A DNA stretch of 64,000 nt. Origin: Teratosphaeria epicoccoides. Lineage: Eukaryota > Ascomycota > Dothideomycetes > Mycosphaerellales > Teratosphaeriaceae. Numbering within the stretch: position 1 is the stretch's first letter; every line of letters begins with the position of its first letter. The notes under the pieces are model-generated. The model made no database searches and was not told the origin of the DNA. It was given only the letters and a program-made list of their open reading frames with translations. The translations under genes and the position numbers were made by a program. Of this stretch, positions 52,134 to 62,944 are shown one piece after another. The stretch covers positions 62,001 to 126,000 of the forward strand of contig JADDMT010000026.1 of NCBI GenBank assembly GCA_021401465.1, written 5' to 3'.

Positions 52134-55100
52134 TCAGACCTCAAAAACACCAGGCAGACCACTCCAATTGGCCTTCTGCCTTCGATCCCAATACCCGCCT
52201 CCTTCTTTCATTACCCAAATCTCCTCTTCACCGGCAGTATCGATCTTCTGAAAGAATTCTGGCTTGTATACTTGGCCATGGCTTTCCAAAACCCTGCGTC
52301 TGGCACGCTGTCGTTCTTCTAGTCGTGCTTTCAGCGCTTCAGCTTTGTCTACATCGCCTTGCTCTAAGGCCTGCTGATCTGGGCGCAAACGAGAGTCTGT
52401 CGGTGGAAGGTGTCCTTGCTCAATCTCCGTTATTTGATTGAGAGTTGCTGCGAATGTCGTGAAACCATACACCTTTGGCGCTTCAGGTACTAGACTACCG
52501 ACAGTCCAGACAGTCGCGCCGGTATCTGTCCTTTTCAGGCTCTCCGTCCACTTCCCAGTCAAGCCCAGCGAAAGTGGCGCGTGGCCAGTCGCATGATCAA
52601 AGAGCTGTACGGTGACCTCCTCGCTCCTTCCGGAGAACATCCCGCCGCTCTTGAAGGTCACCACAGCCGTCATGCCGGTCGTCTCGCAGCTGACGGTCAT
52701 GCTTTGTACCGGCTCGACATACTTCTCGCCGGCGATGACATTTCGCAAGAAGCATGTTGGTTGCGTCCAATGATAATGCTCTTTCGGCTCATGCAGAATA
52801 ATCCTGGCCTTGCCATCCGTGTTCAATTCCACAGACTTGCCCCAAAACTTTTGATCCGGCCGCGGGCTTTGTGCAAAGGTCCAGCCGCCGTTTGTCAAGC
52901 TCTCAGCCTGGCAAGCCATGCGAACAGGATGATGAGAGACTTTCTCGGCTAAGAATCGGAAGCCTAAGTCTTCGCGAACTAGCTCGTATGTCTCTCCAAG
53001 CATCGGGTTGAAGGGCTTCCGAATGGCGCGCTCTTTGACACGGCTCATGGCGAGGTACGAAATCGCAAAGGCTGACACATACATCAGCCGCTCTGCGGGG
53101 GCCAGACTATTGAGCGCAGCGCTGTCCAAAAGTTGGGAATACTCTAAGCTCTCAGCTAGACGCTGCAGAAACGAGGTCGGCTCATTGGCCGTGACAGGCA
53201 TCGACACCGTCGACAGGTCTTTGCCAGCATTCTTGCGCAAGAAGCCGATGATGCTCGGAGGCAATTGCTTCGGCGGCTGCACGGTACTTCTTCGCTCAGC
53301 GGCTGGCAGCGGTAACGGCGGCAGGATTTGCGGTCGCGCTGAGAAGAGCGCATTCTGAGCAGTTTTGAGCGGCGAGGCAAGGATTGCGTTGTCACTCGTA
53401 TCCCCGGCGTCGCTACTGATGTCTGAGTCTGCATCATCATGTTCGTTGTGCAGCTCCTCAGTCGCGTCCTCATCACGTCCCAAGCTGAGAAGTTGCGATG
53501 GACTCTGTAGCCCATCTTCTGCGTCGAAGAACTCCTGGTTGTCAATGGAGTCCAGCGACATCCGAGATGCAGCAGTTGGCATTGGTGGTTGACGTCGAGC
53601 TTTACTCTCTGCAATCAAGGCGGCAAAGTCAGTCACCACGCTGTTAAGATCGCGCAACAGAGCCATGCATCGCTCATGCACATCGTCCGGTGGCGAGGCG
53701 GTCATCGCACTAGCGAAGCTGGGTCGCTGTTGCATGGTAGGAAGGCTCGGCGGAGGCGATAGCGGAAGGGCCACGGTGGTTGGCGATGGTACTGCCAGTT
53801 GTGCGGACACGCTGCGCCGGAATAAGGCCGCAGGCGACTTCTCAGTGCTCTTGCTACGCTTCCAAAATGGTCGTCGCAAATCACGTTCGTCTGTTGGGAA
53901 GTATGTGTTGCTGTTCTCCAGCACAGTCGGGCTCTGCGCCGTGCTGCCGCCGCCGGACTGTGTCAACCCTAGACCAGTGCCGTAGGCGTACTTCGGGTCT
54001 GTGTCTTTCGCTAGTCCGCGCACAGCATCCCGCGTACCAGATACTTTGCTGACCAACTGTTCAACTCTCTGCCATTCCAGCTCCTCTGCTGGATTGAATG
54101 CACTTGGCCTGAAGGATCCTTTCAGCGTCGGAGCTGGAGTTGATGGCGCGGACGGAGCGACGGTGCTCTTGGATGCGCGCTCGAATGCCACACGCCAAGC
54201 CTCGAAGTCCTTCTTGTTAAGCGCCCTCAGATGCCAAACCTCCGCACCACTATCTATAGAAAACTCGCGTGTCTTTTCGTTGGCGCCAATCGCAGCTAAT
54301 GACAAAGGCACAGCTCCCCGCAAAGCTGAAGAGTGGCGATCGCGATAGTATGATAGTGTAGATGACGTGAAGTCGAGGGAGAAGAATCGTTTTGCGAAGC
54401 CTTGGGCCTTCTTCCTCCGTTTTTTGGACAGTACACCGGTGAAGAAGCTCGTGTTATCGAAGCCTTTCACCTCCACGCCGTCGTTAGACCCCGGTCGTGG
54501 ATCGTCTAGGATCGTTCGGTGCGCTCCAGTAGTGTTGGGCAAAGAATCGCTCGAATCGGATATTGGCACCAGAGAAGGACTGTAATTCTTGCTGGGCATC
54601 GAAGAGCCATCTGTAGCGACAGCCTGCGAGTAATGCAGATGATGTCCTGATTTCGGCACAGCATCTGTCGGATGCGTAAACAGCACGAAATGTACCGTCT
54701 TGGACGTGTTTTTCGAGAATGTATTGTCGAGCACCAACCCATACATTCCGCCTTCTCCATTCTTAACATCATAGCGGCCCATGCTCACCTTATCGGCCTC
54801 GCATCGTCCTACCCACGCGACACTCTTCAGACCGATAGATTGCAGCTTCTCCAAGGCGACGTTTGCCTCATTCTTTCCGATTGAGCCTTGTCGGCCTCGT
54901 CTGCCTCCTTGTGGTGCTCCATCTGAGCCTGATGTCTCCGGCGCATTCGACGCAGCCTCTAATGTTCCTTGCGTGGGCAACGTAGACGTCAAACCTCCCT
55001 TCCCGCCAGGATGTTTGAATATGCCAAGGTTTATGCTCTTCTTGTGCGGCTCGACCGACCAAGCGATCGACTGTTGCCCATCCACCTTGATCCAACGTAC

Positions 55101-55194
55101 AACATAGCTCTGAGATTCAGTTAGCGGTATAGCAAGCCGGCATATGACCGTGGCATACCTTGGAATGCACCACGATCTGTTCGATGCCAGCCAT
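52134..55194 (-). CDS. Oxysterol-binding protein, Osh3 type (GOLD-PH-FFAT-ORD)
   Basis: Lipid-transfer protein for ER-plasma membrane contact sites. Exon 1 (55194-55159) encodes MAGIEQIVVHSK; a 49-nt intron (GTATGC...GCTAAC...CTCAG) is removed; exon 2 runs 55109-52134. Total 1003 aa. Order: N-terminal GOLD-like region (SYVVRWIKVDGQQSIAWSV); PH domain near residues 220-315 (FTGVLSKKRRKKAQGFAKRF); a FFAT motif EFFDAED near 535, which binds the ER protein VAP; and the lipid-binding ORD from about 640, with NPMLGETYELVRE and the signature EKVSHHPVRMACQAES near 733 (the usual EQVSHHPP with changes). The C-terminus KANWSGLPGVFEV is typical. GOLD plus PH plus FFAT identifies the Osh3 subgroup. Confidence 0.92.
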
Positions 55195-55776
55195 ATCCAC
55201 CAAGACGAGACAATAATTCGGTAGCCGAAGAGGTTTTGAACCCAGGTAGTTATACCAAAGCCACGCCCGCAAGCCTTACTCCACCGGGCGTGTTCATGCA
55301 CCTCAGCTCCGTGACGTCTCGGAAACCGGAGCAACCTCATCTATTCGCTCGTGAATAATGCGGCCACGTTGAGGCCGTGTCATGATGCTGACGCGATCAA
55401 AGCATTATGTTATCGATGCGACACACAGTCAGCAGCTGTTTGTTTATCGTGTGGTTTGTATAGACGTCGGATCAAGTGGCACATCCATAGCAACATGAAT
55501 CTGTTCGGTTTTGGCCATGAAACATGTGCTCCACAAGGCTGAACGAAGCTCGTGGTTCACACGGCTCTTGCCGAGACAGGCATCTGGAAGCGGAAGTGAC
55601 ATGAACTCATAAACACCCCGACCATTCTTGCACGAAGTCCCACGTAGTATGCTGGGTTCTCACGTAGATTTACCTCTTCTCACCCAAGGGGACAAACCGC
55701 TGACTCCGTCACGTGTATCCGTGCGACGCCAATAAGCAGATCCTCCAACAGCCAGCGCAACCGCTTATCTCTTTGG
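55195..55776. other. Promoter region of the Osh3-like gene
   Basis: 582 bp; short frames only, no gene called. Confidence 0.35.
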
Positions 55777-56269
55777 TCATCCACTTGCAGGCTTGTGTTG
55801 CTTCAGAACGTCAAGCAGCGGAGCTCGGCAGATCGACGAGTCATCTGCTCCTCGACTCGGCGTGGTGAGCTGTGACAGACCCAAGGCTATTATCTCCGGC
55901 TCGATTTTCAGCCATGCTCTCTGTTCATCATCAAATATGCTTGCTTCTGACTCAATGCTCAGCCTCGCTTTTGCAGCATTGACAGCGGGATTCTCCAGAC
56001 GTATGTGTCCGGCGCGCACCGTTCAGATGGTCATCAGCACGAACAAGCATCCGCATTGTTTGTTGAAATAATGCTGCTACTGGACGGTTTCCCATTGCCT
56101 GGTCGCGAGTTGCTCTCTGCCGTGCCCTATTCACCAAGTCGACCGGGAGCAGCATTTCATTTGCAACACATGCGACCTGTTCTGCGCCGTCGTGTACGAT
56201 CGACAGACGCTCTGAACGGTGCATGCAATCAAAAAGCTGTACCGAGAAACGAGAAGACCGACAGCACAC
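55777..56269 (-). pseudogene. Possible frameshifted hypothetical gene fragment
   Basis: Two protein-like minus-strand frames meet end to end near 56015. The first reads DQAMGNRPVAALFQQTMRML then VRADDHLN; the second reads RAGHIRLENPAVNAAKARLS and IFDDEQRAWLKIEPEIIAL. At the junction (AACGGTGC) the frames differ by one base. No splice signals of suitable spacing are visible, so a one-base indel is the simplest reading. No ATG is found upstream and no family is recognised. It could be chance open frames. Confidence 0.25.
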
Positions 56270-57279
56270 TGCCGCGCTTCTGGTCGCCAGTCTTGTGGCG
56301 AAAGGAGAAGATCTCAGCGTTCCTTCCTTGCCGTAATCACCTGCTGCTCACTAACATGCTTCTGACAGCTTGAATCGAACGCCGACACTTGGCAATTGGC
56401 CTCAATGCAGCATGGCTTCTCAGAGCGCCCTTCGGTGTTGCCCTAAGCCGCATGGCACTGAAGTCGTGGATGGAGGATCAGCACGAGGTACTTCCTCCCA
56501 GAGGATTTGCTCCCGCTCACTTTACTTACAGCCTGACGCGTCCGATCTAAGACAGAGTACGCGGCGCCGTTCTCTATCGATGCGACGCCGCATTGCCATT
56601 CCGCCGCGTTACTGGATAGCTTGTATTAGAATGTAGAGGAGTTCAGGAAAGTATGCTCGCGTACACGGAGGTTGCTATCACAGCAATTGGGACGAGTGGC
56701 AGAGGAAGCTTCACATCCGTTGTGTACCTTTCAGGCTGGAGATCTTGGTGCGAGTTTGAGGCGGAGTCGAAAGGACGCACACAATGTCCTTCGCCTAGGA
56801 AAGAAAATCCTGATAAGTGTGACCTCAACCAATACAGAACGCTTTCGTATAGCGCAGTCATCAGTATCTCCTGGCATTCGCGAAGCGTCTGAGAATAATT
56901 TTCTTTACCTTAAAAGGAGAGATTTCATCCTAGCAAAGTTACGAGCAAGCCAGCCTACCGACTCATGCGAAGATCAGGTTAATATTGTGGATGGCAGATC
57001 TGAGACATGATAGTTGAAAGCTATCAGGGTATGATGTGATGGTGTTGCAAGTCCGCCCCCAGTCCAGCATCTTATGCACGCAGTGTCAACTGCATACACC
57101 TTCGGTAACGTCCACAGAAATAGAGTTTGGTTGGCCGAGGTCAAGCTCCGCCTCGAACTCTTGTGATGTTCAGTAACAGATCTGGCTTGGGTAAAGATAA
57201 TATCCTGTTGCAAAAGGGCCACACGGAGACTTTGGGGAATAGACACAGAGAAATCTCTATATCCCTCACACATACTGCA
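56270..57279. other. 1-kb intergenic region
   Basis: No convincing gene. The frame of the next CDS is open upstream to 57127, but with a non-ATG start and unlike composition. Confidence 0.35.
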
Positions 57280-58095
57280 ATGGCTGCTCCCAACCCATGG
57301 CATATCCTAGATACCACTAAAGAGGCGTCAGACATGCTAATTCAACACTGGCAAGACGGCACAACTCTCGATGAACTGCCAGAAAGCGTCCGCCCAAGGT
57401 CGATAGCAGAAGGCTATAAGATCCAATCGTATGTTATGCGACTCACGTCCTCTCCACTTTGGGGCTGGAAGATAGCCGCAACAAGCATTCAAGGCCAGAA
57501 ACACATCAACATCGATCGGCCACTAGCCGGACGAATTATCAAGGAGCGCGTGACGCCTTATGGCGAGCCTGTACCCTTAGGTCCGAACCGAATGACTTGT
57601 GCGGAGCTCGAATTCGCATATCGAATAGGCAGTGACCTCCCACCGCGTTCGTCCGGAAATTACAGAATGGACGAAGTGATGGACGCCGTTGACGGTCTCT
57701 TCCTTGGCATGGAAGTACCTGACTCCAGGTACGCGGACTTCGTGAGCGTCGGGGCCGCACAACTGGCCGCAGATAATGCTTGTGCCGACAGATATATCCT
57801 CGGTCCCGAAGTGAAGGATTGGAGAGGTCGGAATTTGATCGATCATGAAGTTTGCGGTTGGGTTGTGGGAAGCTCGGAAGAGCGTCGAGAGGGCAAGGGA
57901 GGCAACGTCCTTGGCGATCCGAAAATTGCTATGACCTGGATTGCAAATGAGCTGTCGCAGTACGACGTTGGGTTGAGCAAGGGTAACTTCGTACCGACAG
58001 GGACATGTGTTTTTCCACTGATGGTCAAGCCTGGTGACAAGGTGGTTGGCGATTATGGCGATACGGGTCGGATGGAAGTCGAATTCACAGCTTAG
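57280..58095 (+). CDS. 2-keto-4-pentenoate hydratase-like protein (FAH superfamily, MhpD type)
   Basis: Expected to hydrate a 2-hydroxy-dienoate or act in a similar late step of aromatic meta-cleavage catabolism, using a divalent metal. ATG 57280 (MAAPNPWHIL) gives 271 aa, the family length, without introns. Visible features: SPLWGWKIAATSIQGQKHIN in the N-terminal part; the metal-ligand motif CAELEFAYRIGSDLPPR; FLGMEVPDSRYADF; the GxxxxxxDNACADRYILGP block; and the C-terminal VFPLMVKPGDKVVGDYGD then RMEVEF. The ligand glutamates of the family are present. Pathway unclear; an MFS gene and a P450 lie within 5 kb and could form a small catabolic set, but three unrelated small genes lie between. 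Confidence 0.85.
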   Translation: MAAPNPWHILDTTKEASDMLIQHWQDGTTLDELPESVRPRSIAEGYKIQSYVMRLTSSPLWGWKIAATSIQGQKHINIDRPLAGRIIKERVTPYGEPVPLGPNRMTCAELEFAYRIGSDLPPRSSGNYRMDEVMDAVDGLFLGMEVPDSRYADFVSVGAAQLAADNACADRYILGPEVKDWRGRNLIDHEVCGWVVGSSEERREGKGGNVLGDPKIAMTWIANELSQYDVGLSKGNFVPTGTCVFPLMVKPGDKVVGDYGDTGRMEVEFTA

Positions 58096-58354
58096 CGTCG
58101 CCATGCATGGATCGATGAGGGCCGTCAGTGGCAAGTTCAATATGACCAGGTACGGTCAGACTTCAAACTACCACATTTGATGGTATTGACAACAATTCGT
58201 TGGGGTAAGTGAGCATTACCCGCACGCGGCCACAATGCTGAACGCCGAACTCCTCGTCTGCTCGCAGTGATCAATACAGCCGCTGATACCCAAGTACCGG
58301 ATCCCCTCATGATGAACCATCCAAGAAATGCCTCGTTGACTCATGACTCGCATT

Positions 58355-58730
58355 TCAGGCCACCGTAGCAGCGTCAGGATTCGCGCCTGGCAGACCACCG
58401 ACGGTCCCATCCGCCAGGTTCTCGTAGCGCACAATCTGGCCGATCTTGGCTCTACTCGATGTGTGCTTCCTGGCAGACAGTTCGAGCTCCTGCTGGACGG
58501 GACGGGTGTCGCGGCGCGCCATCTGGCTGAAGACTGTGAAACGATCTTGGATGTTGTGCGCGGCCGGAGTACCAAAAGTCAATCTATGGCAGCATTCTTA
58601 GTGTTGTTGGGACAGTGGAGTTCGAGAGAGTGGAGACTTACTTGCTGTGATCTACCGTCATGAAGTAGGCGATTGTGAATGGCAATGCGCCGATGGCGGC
58701 CACACTCATGAGGATGCCGCGAGTCGACAT
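58355..58730 (-). CDS. Small single-pass membrane protein, 105 aa
   Basis: Two exons: 58730-58642 and 58583-58355, with a 58-nt intron (GTAAGT...GCCATAG). The spliced product begins MSTRGILMSVAAIGALPFTI, one N-terminal membrane segment (residues about 6-24), then YFMTVDHSK-LTFGTPAAHN across the junction and a charged C-terminal region (FSQMARRDTRPVQQELELSA). Without the intron the frame stops right after SK. The build resembles small mitochondrial inner-membrane or ER proteins, but I do not recognise the family. Its stop is 260 bp from the hydratase stop, on the opposite strand. Confidence 0.65.
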
Positions 58731-58983
58731 TTTCGATGATGTGGTTGTGTAAGGTTGTGCGAGGTTCGAGGGGCCTGTTATCGGTTGTCTTGTTGTGCTT
58801 GTACTATGGTGGATAGCTATTGACTGATTCAGTCTTCGGTGATTGGTGGTTGTGATATGGATTGCTAGGCAAATCGCATTGTACAACACAACAATTTATA
58901 TTCATATGGACGTCATGAACTGCGCCGGGGGCCGTTACTGAGGTGGAAAGCATTGTTTCGCGCTCGTGTTCGCGATATTCTGC

Positions 58984-59373
58984 CTAGCCGTCCTGACTTT
59001 CTGGTGATATGTCACGCCACGGATTGAAATACGCTTTCCCGAAATTTTGCTTGGCCACGCTGCGAACGCCGAAAAGTGGCGTGCCATACGGCGTGAGAAG
59101 CGAGGTCAAACGTTTTTGCCTCACTGATGCATTTGCAGGTAACTTCCCATGCCTCACAAGTGCGTCTGTTGCAATGGGGTTGGTAATCGCATCTTTCTTG
59201 TCCCGCTCAACCCGACCACGCATGCCATCTGTCAAGCTCAACGCATGTGGTTTTTCCTTCGTGGCGAGCGTCCAATGTGCCAAGTCCAAACTACCAAGGT
59301 GCTCAGAGCCACTATCGCGAGCTTCCAGAGCAAGGTAGGCCTTGCTCAGCAGGCTCTGCATCTTCAAACTCAT
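58984..59373 (-). CDS. Hypothetical 129-aa ORF
   Basis: ATG 59373 opens a 129-codon frame beginning MSLKMQSLLSKAYLALEARD and ending NPWRDISPESQDG. It is mildly basic, without signal peptide, membrane segment or known motif. It stands between two short genes on the same strand. It may be real or chance; no intron needed. Confidence 0.25.
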   Translation of the reverse strand: MSLKMQSLLSKAYLALEARDSGSEHLGSLDLAHWTLATKEKPHALSLTDGMRGRVERDKKDAITNPIATDALVRHGKLPANASVRQKRLTSLLTPYGTPLFGVRSVAKQNFGKAYFNPWRDISPESQDG

Positions 59374-59612
59374 GATATTGGTTTAGATTCGGGTTTCCGT
59401 CCGAGACAACGCTTTTCGCGCGAGCTCTCTCAGTCCATATCCGCGTGTGCGTATCTCCCAGCGGCGATGTCTGAGCGCATGCAACAGACGATCCAGCCGC
59501 CCATTCGCCTACTCTACCTCCACACATCCTTGACCATCATCATCTTGACATCGCAGTACCCAGAAACCCCGAGGCAATTCAGCACCACAGTCCGTCCGTA
59601 AGATCACCCCGT

Positions 59613-59915
59613 TTAATCTTCCACCTGCGGCGCCGGCCCTACGGGCTGCACCATTTTCTCCATACAATGCATCCTCACTTTCTCCATCGGCAGGCCCATC
59701 CCGATGCTCATGTAGTGTAAAAGCGGCGGATGACCTTGGTACGAAGCGTAGCTGTCCCGTGCGATATTCGACGTCCACTCGTGTGCTGTTGTGTCCGCGT
59801 GGCCAGTACCAATGTATTTGTTTTGCAGCGACTCGAGTTGCTGTTGCGTGCGGAGCTTGTCGGCCTGCACGTTGTTAGCTTGGTCTCAGCAGCGTGATGA
59901 CATGCCGCTCACCAT
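59613..59915 (-). CDS. SF3B5: SF3B5/SF3b10 splicing factor (Ysf3)
   Basis: Smallest subunit of the SF3b complex, part of the U2 snRNP that holds the branch site; nuclear. Exon 1 is just the start codon ATG (59915-59913). The 48-nt intron (GTGAGC...GCTAAC...GTGCAG, 59865-59912) follows directly, and exon 2 (59864-59613) gives ADKLRTQQQLESLQNKYIGT then GHADTTAHEWTSNIARDSYA and EKMVQPVGPAPQVED. The 84-aa length and the blocks KYIGTGHADTT, RDSY.SY.GH and MEKM.QP.GP match human SF3B5. No ATG exists in exon 2 before the conserved part, which supports the ATG-only first exon. Confidence 0.92.
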
Positions 59916-60414
59916 CTTGTCGCGTTCTGGTTCTCAAGGTCAGCCTATCAAAAATGGGGAGTTCTAGTGTAGAGTGGTCTATAGACCGCCGATTCCAACG
60001 CAATAATTCGCATAGGTCGGCTGATACTCGGGGAGTTGAGGGCGGAAAACTCGGAGACTGCTGGGCAGTGAGTGCGAGATTTCGTTTAGAATGCGTTATC
60101 AGTCTATCATTGACAAATCCTACAACACAGTATCAGCCCTTTTGAGTCAGTTTCTTGCAACCACTTGACCCGTTGTGCAATCGTGGGCTACAAGGTCACA
60201 GATGTGCGTTACTCCCCGATTAGGAAGCTGCAGAAGGCACTTCATGACGTAGGACCAACGTCCATGCCACAGAAGTTCTAACAGTCTAGTAAATGGAGGA
60301 ATGTGAATATCAAAGTCTGTTCGTCAAAGCGCGCCTGGCTTGAAGCTCCTCGTCTTACTTCTTGTGCACTTCACCTCGACAGCACGGCCAAGCGCCGGAA
60401 AAGTGACAGCCATA
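59916..60414. other. Divergent promoter: SF3B5 and MFS transporter
   Basis: 499 bp between outward start codons; no element recognised. Confidence 0.45.
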
Positions 60415-61988
60415 ATGGAAGACAGACCACCACCAACAAAGCAACGCATAGTCCACTTCGACCACAACGATTTTTACAGTCCTAGAAACTGGCCGAGATG
60501 GAAGAAACTTGCAGCCTGGCTACCGATAATTCCTGTCGACCTCTGCGTCTCATTTGGCGCATCCGGCTATTCGCCTGTCACTACCAAGCTTGCAGAAGAC
60601 TTTGACGTGTCCTCAGAAGTTGCGATCCTTGGGCTGTCCCTATACACCCTGGCCCTGGCCTTCGGCCCAATGTTGAATGCACCTATCTCTGAATACTTCG
60701 GACGTCTGCCTGTCTACATTATCTCCTATGGCATAAGTTTGCCATTCTTCGTGGGCTGTGCCTTAGCTCCAAACCTGGGTGGATTCCTAGTCATGCGATT
60801 TCTTTGTGGTCTATTCCAAAGTGTCACAATCGCAAATTTGGGAGGTACAATAGCGGATCTGTATGAGCAGCATGAGACCGGCTATCCCATGTCGATTTTC
60901 ATATGGGCAGCTACCAGCGGCTCATCGATAGGGTTCTTCCTCTTATCGTTCGTTGCGCAGTACAGACCATGGTACGACGTCTTCTGGGCGCTTTTAGGTA
61001 TATGTGGCGGGTTCTGGCTCATCATGTCAGGCTTTCTGCTTTACTGCGGTGAGACGAGGCACTCTGTTCTCCTTCGAAGAAGGGCAAAAAAGCTTCGTCA
61101 GGAAACAGGAGACCAGACGATTGACGTTGTTGAAGAATACAGGCCCAAGGGCATCAAGGAACTTTTCGTCACTACTCAATTGCGACCGTTCCGCTTTTTG
61201 TTTACGGAGGCTATCATCTTCTTCCTATCTCTATTCAACGGCTATCTGTATGGCATCTCGTTCTTGCTGAACGGCGCCTTTACACTGGTGTTTGGAATGA
61301 AAGGTCACGAGCTGGACACTCTCCAAGTTGGTCTTTGCTTTCTGGGCATCGCAGGAGGCATTTCAATTGGTCCTTTGACGAATGTACTGCAAGAACGGTA
61401 CTATTCTAGGCGTATCCGGCAAGCAGGCGGTGTTATTGTCCCTGAAGCAAGAGTCAAGATGGCCAAGATTGCAGTAATCACCTTTCCGATATCGCTCTTC
61501 TGGTTTGTAAGTCATGGGCAGTTGTCCATAACACTAAGGAGGCAGCAAACTTACTGACCCACCGGCAGGCTTGGACGACGACCTACAAATCCATCAACCC
61601 AGCCGTGCCTGTGCTGGCCACGGCGCTATGGGGATGGTCATTCTACACCATCCTGCTCATGACGTACGAATACGCCGAGGACAGCTACAAGCAATATGCA
61701 GCATCCGCTCTTGCTGGTCTCGGCTTCGTCCGCAACATTGCTGGTGGCGGCTTTCCATTATTCGGCAACCAGATGTTTACGAATCTCGGCTATCAATGGG
61801 CGGCCAGTCTCCTCGCTTTTCTTGCTTTATTGCTCATACCTATCCCGTTCATTATAGATAGGTATGGCATGCAGCTGAGGAAGCGAAGTCCCTGGGCCCG
61901 GCAACATATGGATGAGCGAGACGACGAAGATCCCAGTGATGCGTCTGACCCGCGAGCCGGGCTTGTGAATGCAGCACAGGATCCTTGA
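60415..61988 (+). CDS. MFS multidrug transporter (DHA1)
   Basis: Exons 60415-61506 and 61569-61988, intron 62 nt (GTAAGT...ACTGACC...CGGCAG), giving 503 aa. ATG 60415 starts MEDRPPPTKQRIVHFDHNDF; the frame upstream begins at TTG and is not used. SPRNWPRWKKLAAWLPIIPV is the entry motif into TM1. Further motifs: NAPISEYFGRLPVYIISYG (A-motif region), ETRHSVLLRRRAKKLRQETG (central loop) and YAEDSYKQYAASALAG in the C-terminal half. Twelve membrane segments are expected in the plasma membrane; export of drugs or metabolites is likely, substrate unknown. It may belong with the P450 1 kb downstream. Confidence 0.9.
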
Positions 61989-62944
61989 TTCGGATCATGA
62001 ATGTAGACAGTGATAGTTCCAATCGATCAGGGATCCTATGGGTCAATCAATTGTGTGACTCGGTGACGCCTTTGACTATTTGTCGATAGGGTTGACTGAC
62101 GGTGACAACCGGCTGATTGCTGGTAACTGATCCGTTCCATCGCGCTTGACGTTGTCCATATCCGGGCGCGAAGCGGTGAGTGAGACATTATTGCTGGCAT
62201 TGTGTATCTACCAGCCAACATACCGATGGCGCTGGATAAATCTACGGATTGATCTAAGGTGCTCACGTTCCGTCACAACCACCTCGCTCATGTACCGCCG
62301 CTACACCGCCTTCATGACATGCTGTGAAGCACAAGTCGGCCTGGAAGTGCTTGTCCTGAAGTGGCTCGGCAGTTGGCAGCAAAGCAAGTGCCGAAACGCG
62401 TGGGCTGTCCGGTGAGACTTTCTTCCAAACCCGGTACAACGCACGGCAATTGCGCAGGTCGAACATTGGACCAGACAAAGAATAGCGGCACTGCATACGA
62501 TCGTCGATAATACAGGCCAGGTATCGCTTGCAACGACGTACCTCCAAACTAGCAAAATGAATCGAAGTTTTTAAGCTGAACCACTTCCAAGAACAGAGGA
62601 AGCAGACAAGGAACCCAGGCGTGGCTACTCCGTAAATGGCTGCCGATATCCCAGGCATACGATTAGCATTGCTTCCATGCAGGGCGCAGGGCTGACATTC
62701 GCGGCGTGTCTCACATGCAAGACATTCTTGGTCACAAATCTACACAAACTGCCGCGCACTGCCAATGCACGGCTTGTCAGTATTCACTACTGCCGTATAA
62801 CACAGCATTGGGACTGGACTTCCTTTTCTTGATACCGCACTCTCACAAGGTCCACCGGCAGACTCCCACTGTCCTCTCACGGTTTTCAAACGCTTCAAGT
62901 CCACTTTGCTGTGTTGACTTCCAATCCGTGAACCACCATTCAAT
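61989..62944. other. Intergenic between MFS and P450
   Basis: 956 bp. No gene called; positions 62040-62130 are rich in TTGACTG/GACTGG-like words such as GGTTGACTGACGG. Confidence 0.4.

Noticed and set aside
56571..56630. CDA-like reading (TGC GAC GCC) near 56580 as a fourth family member
   Set aside because: No following Asp-Cys at the right spacing and an early stop.
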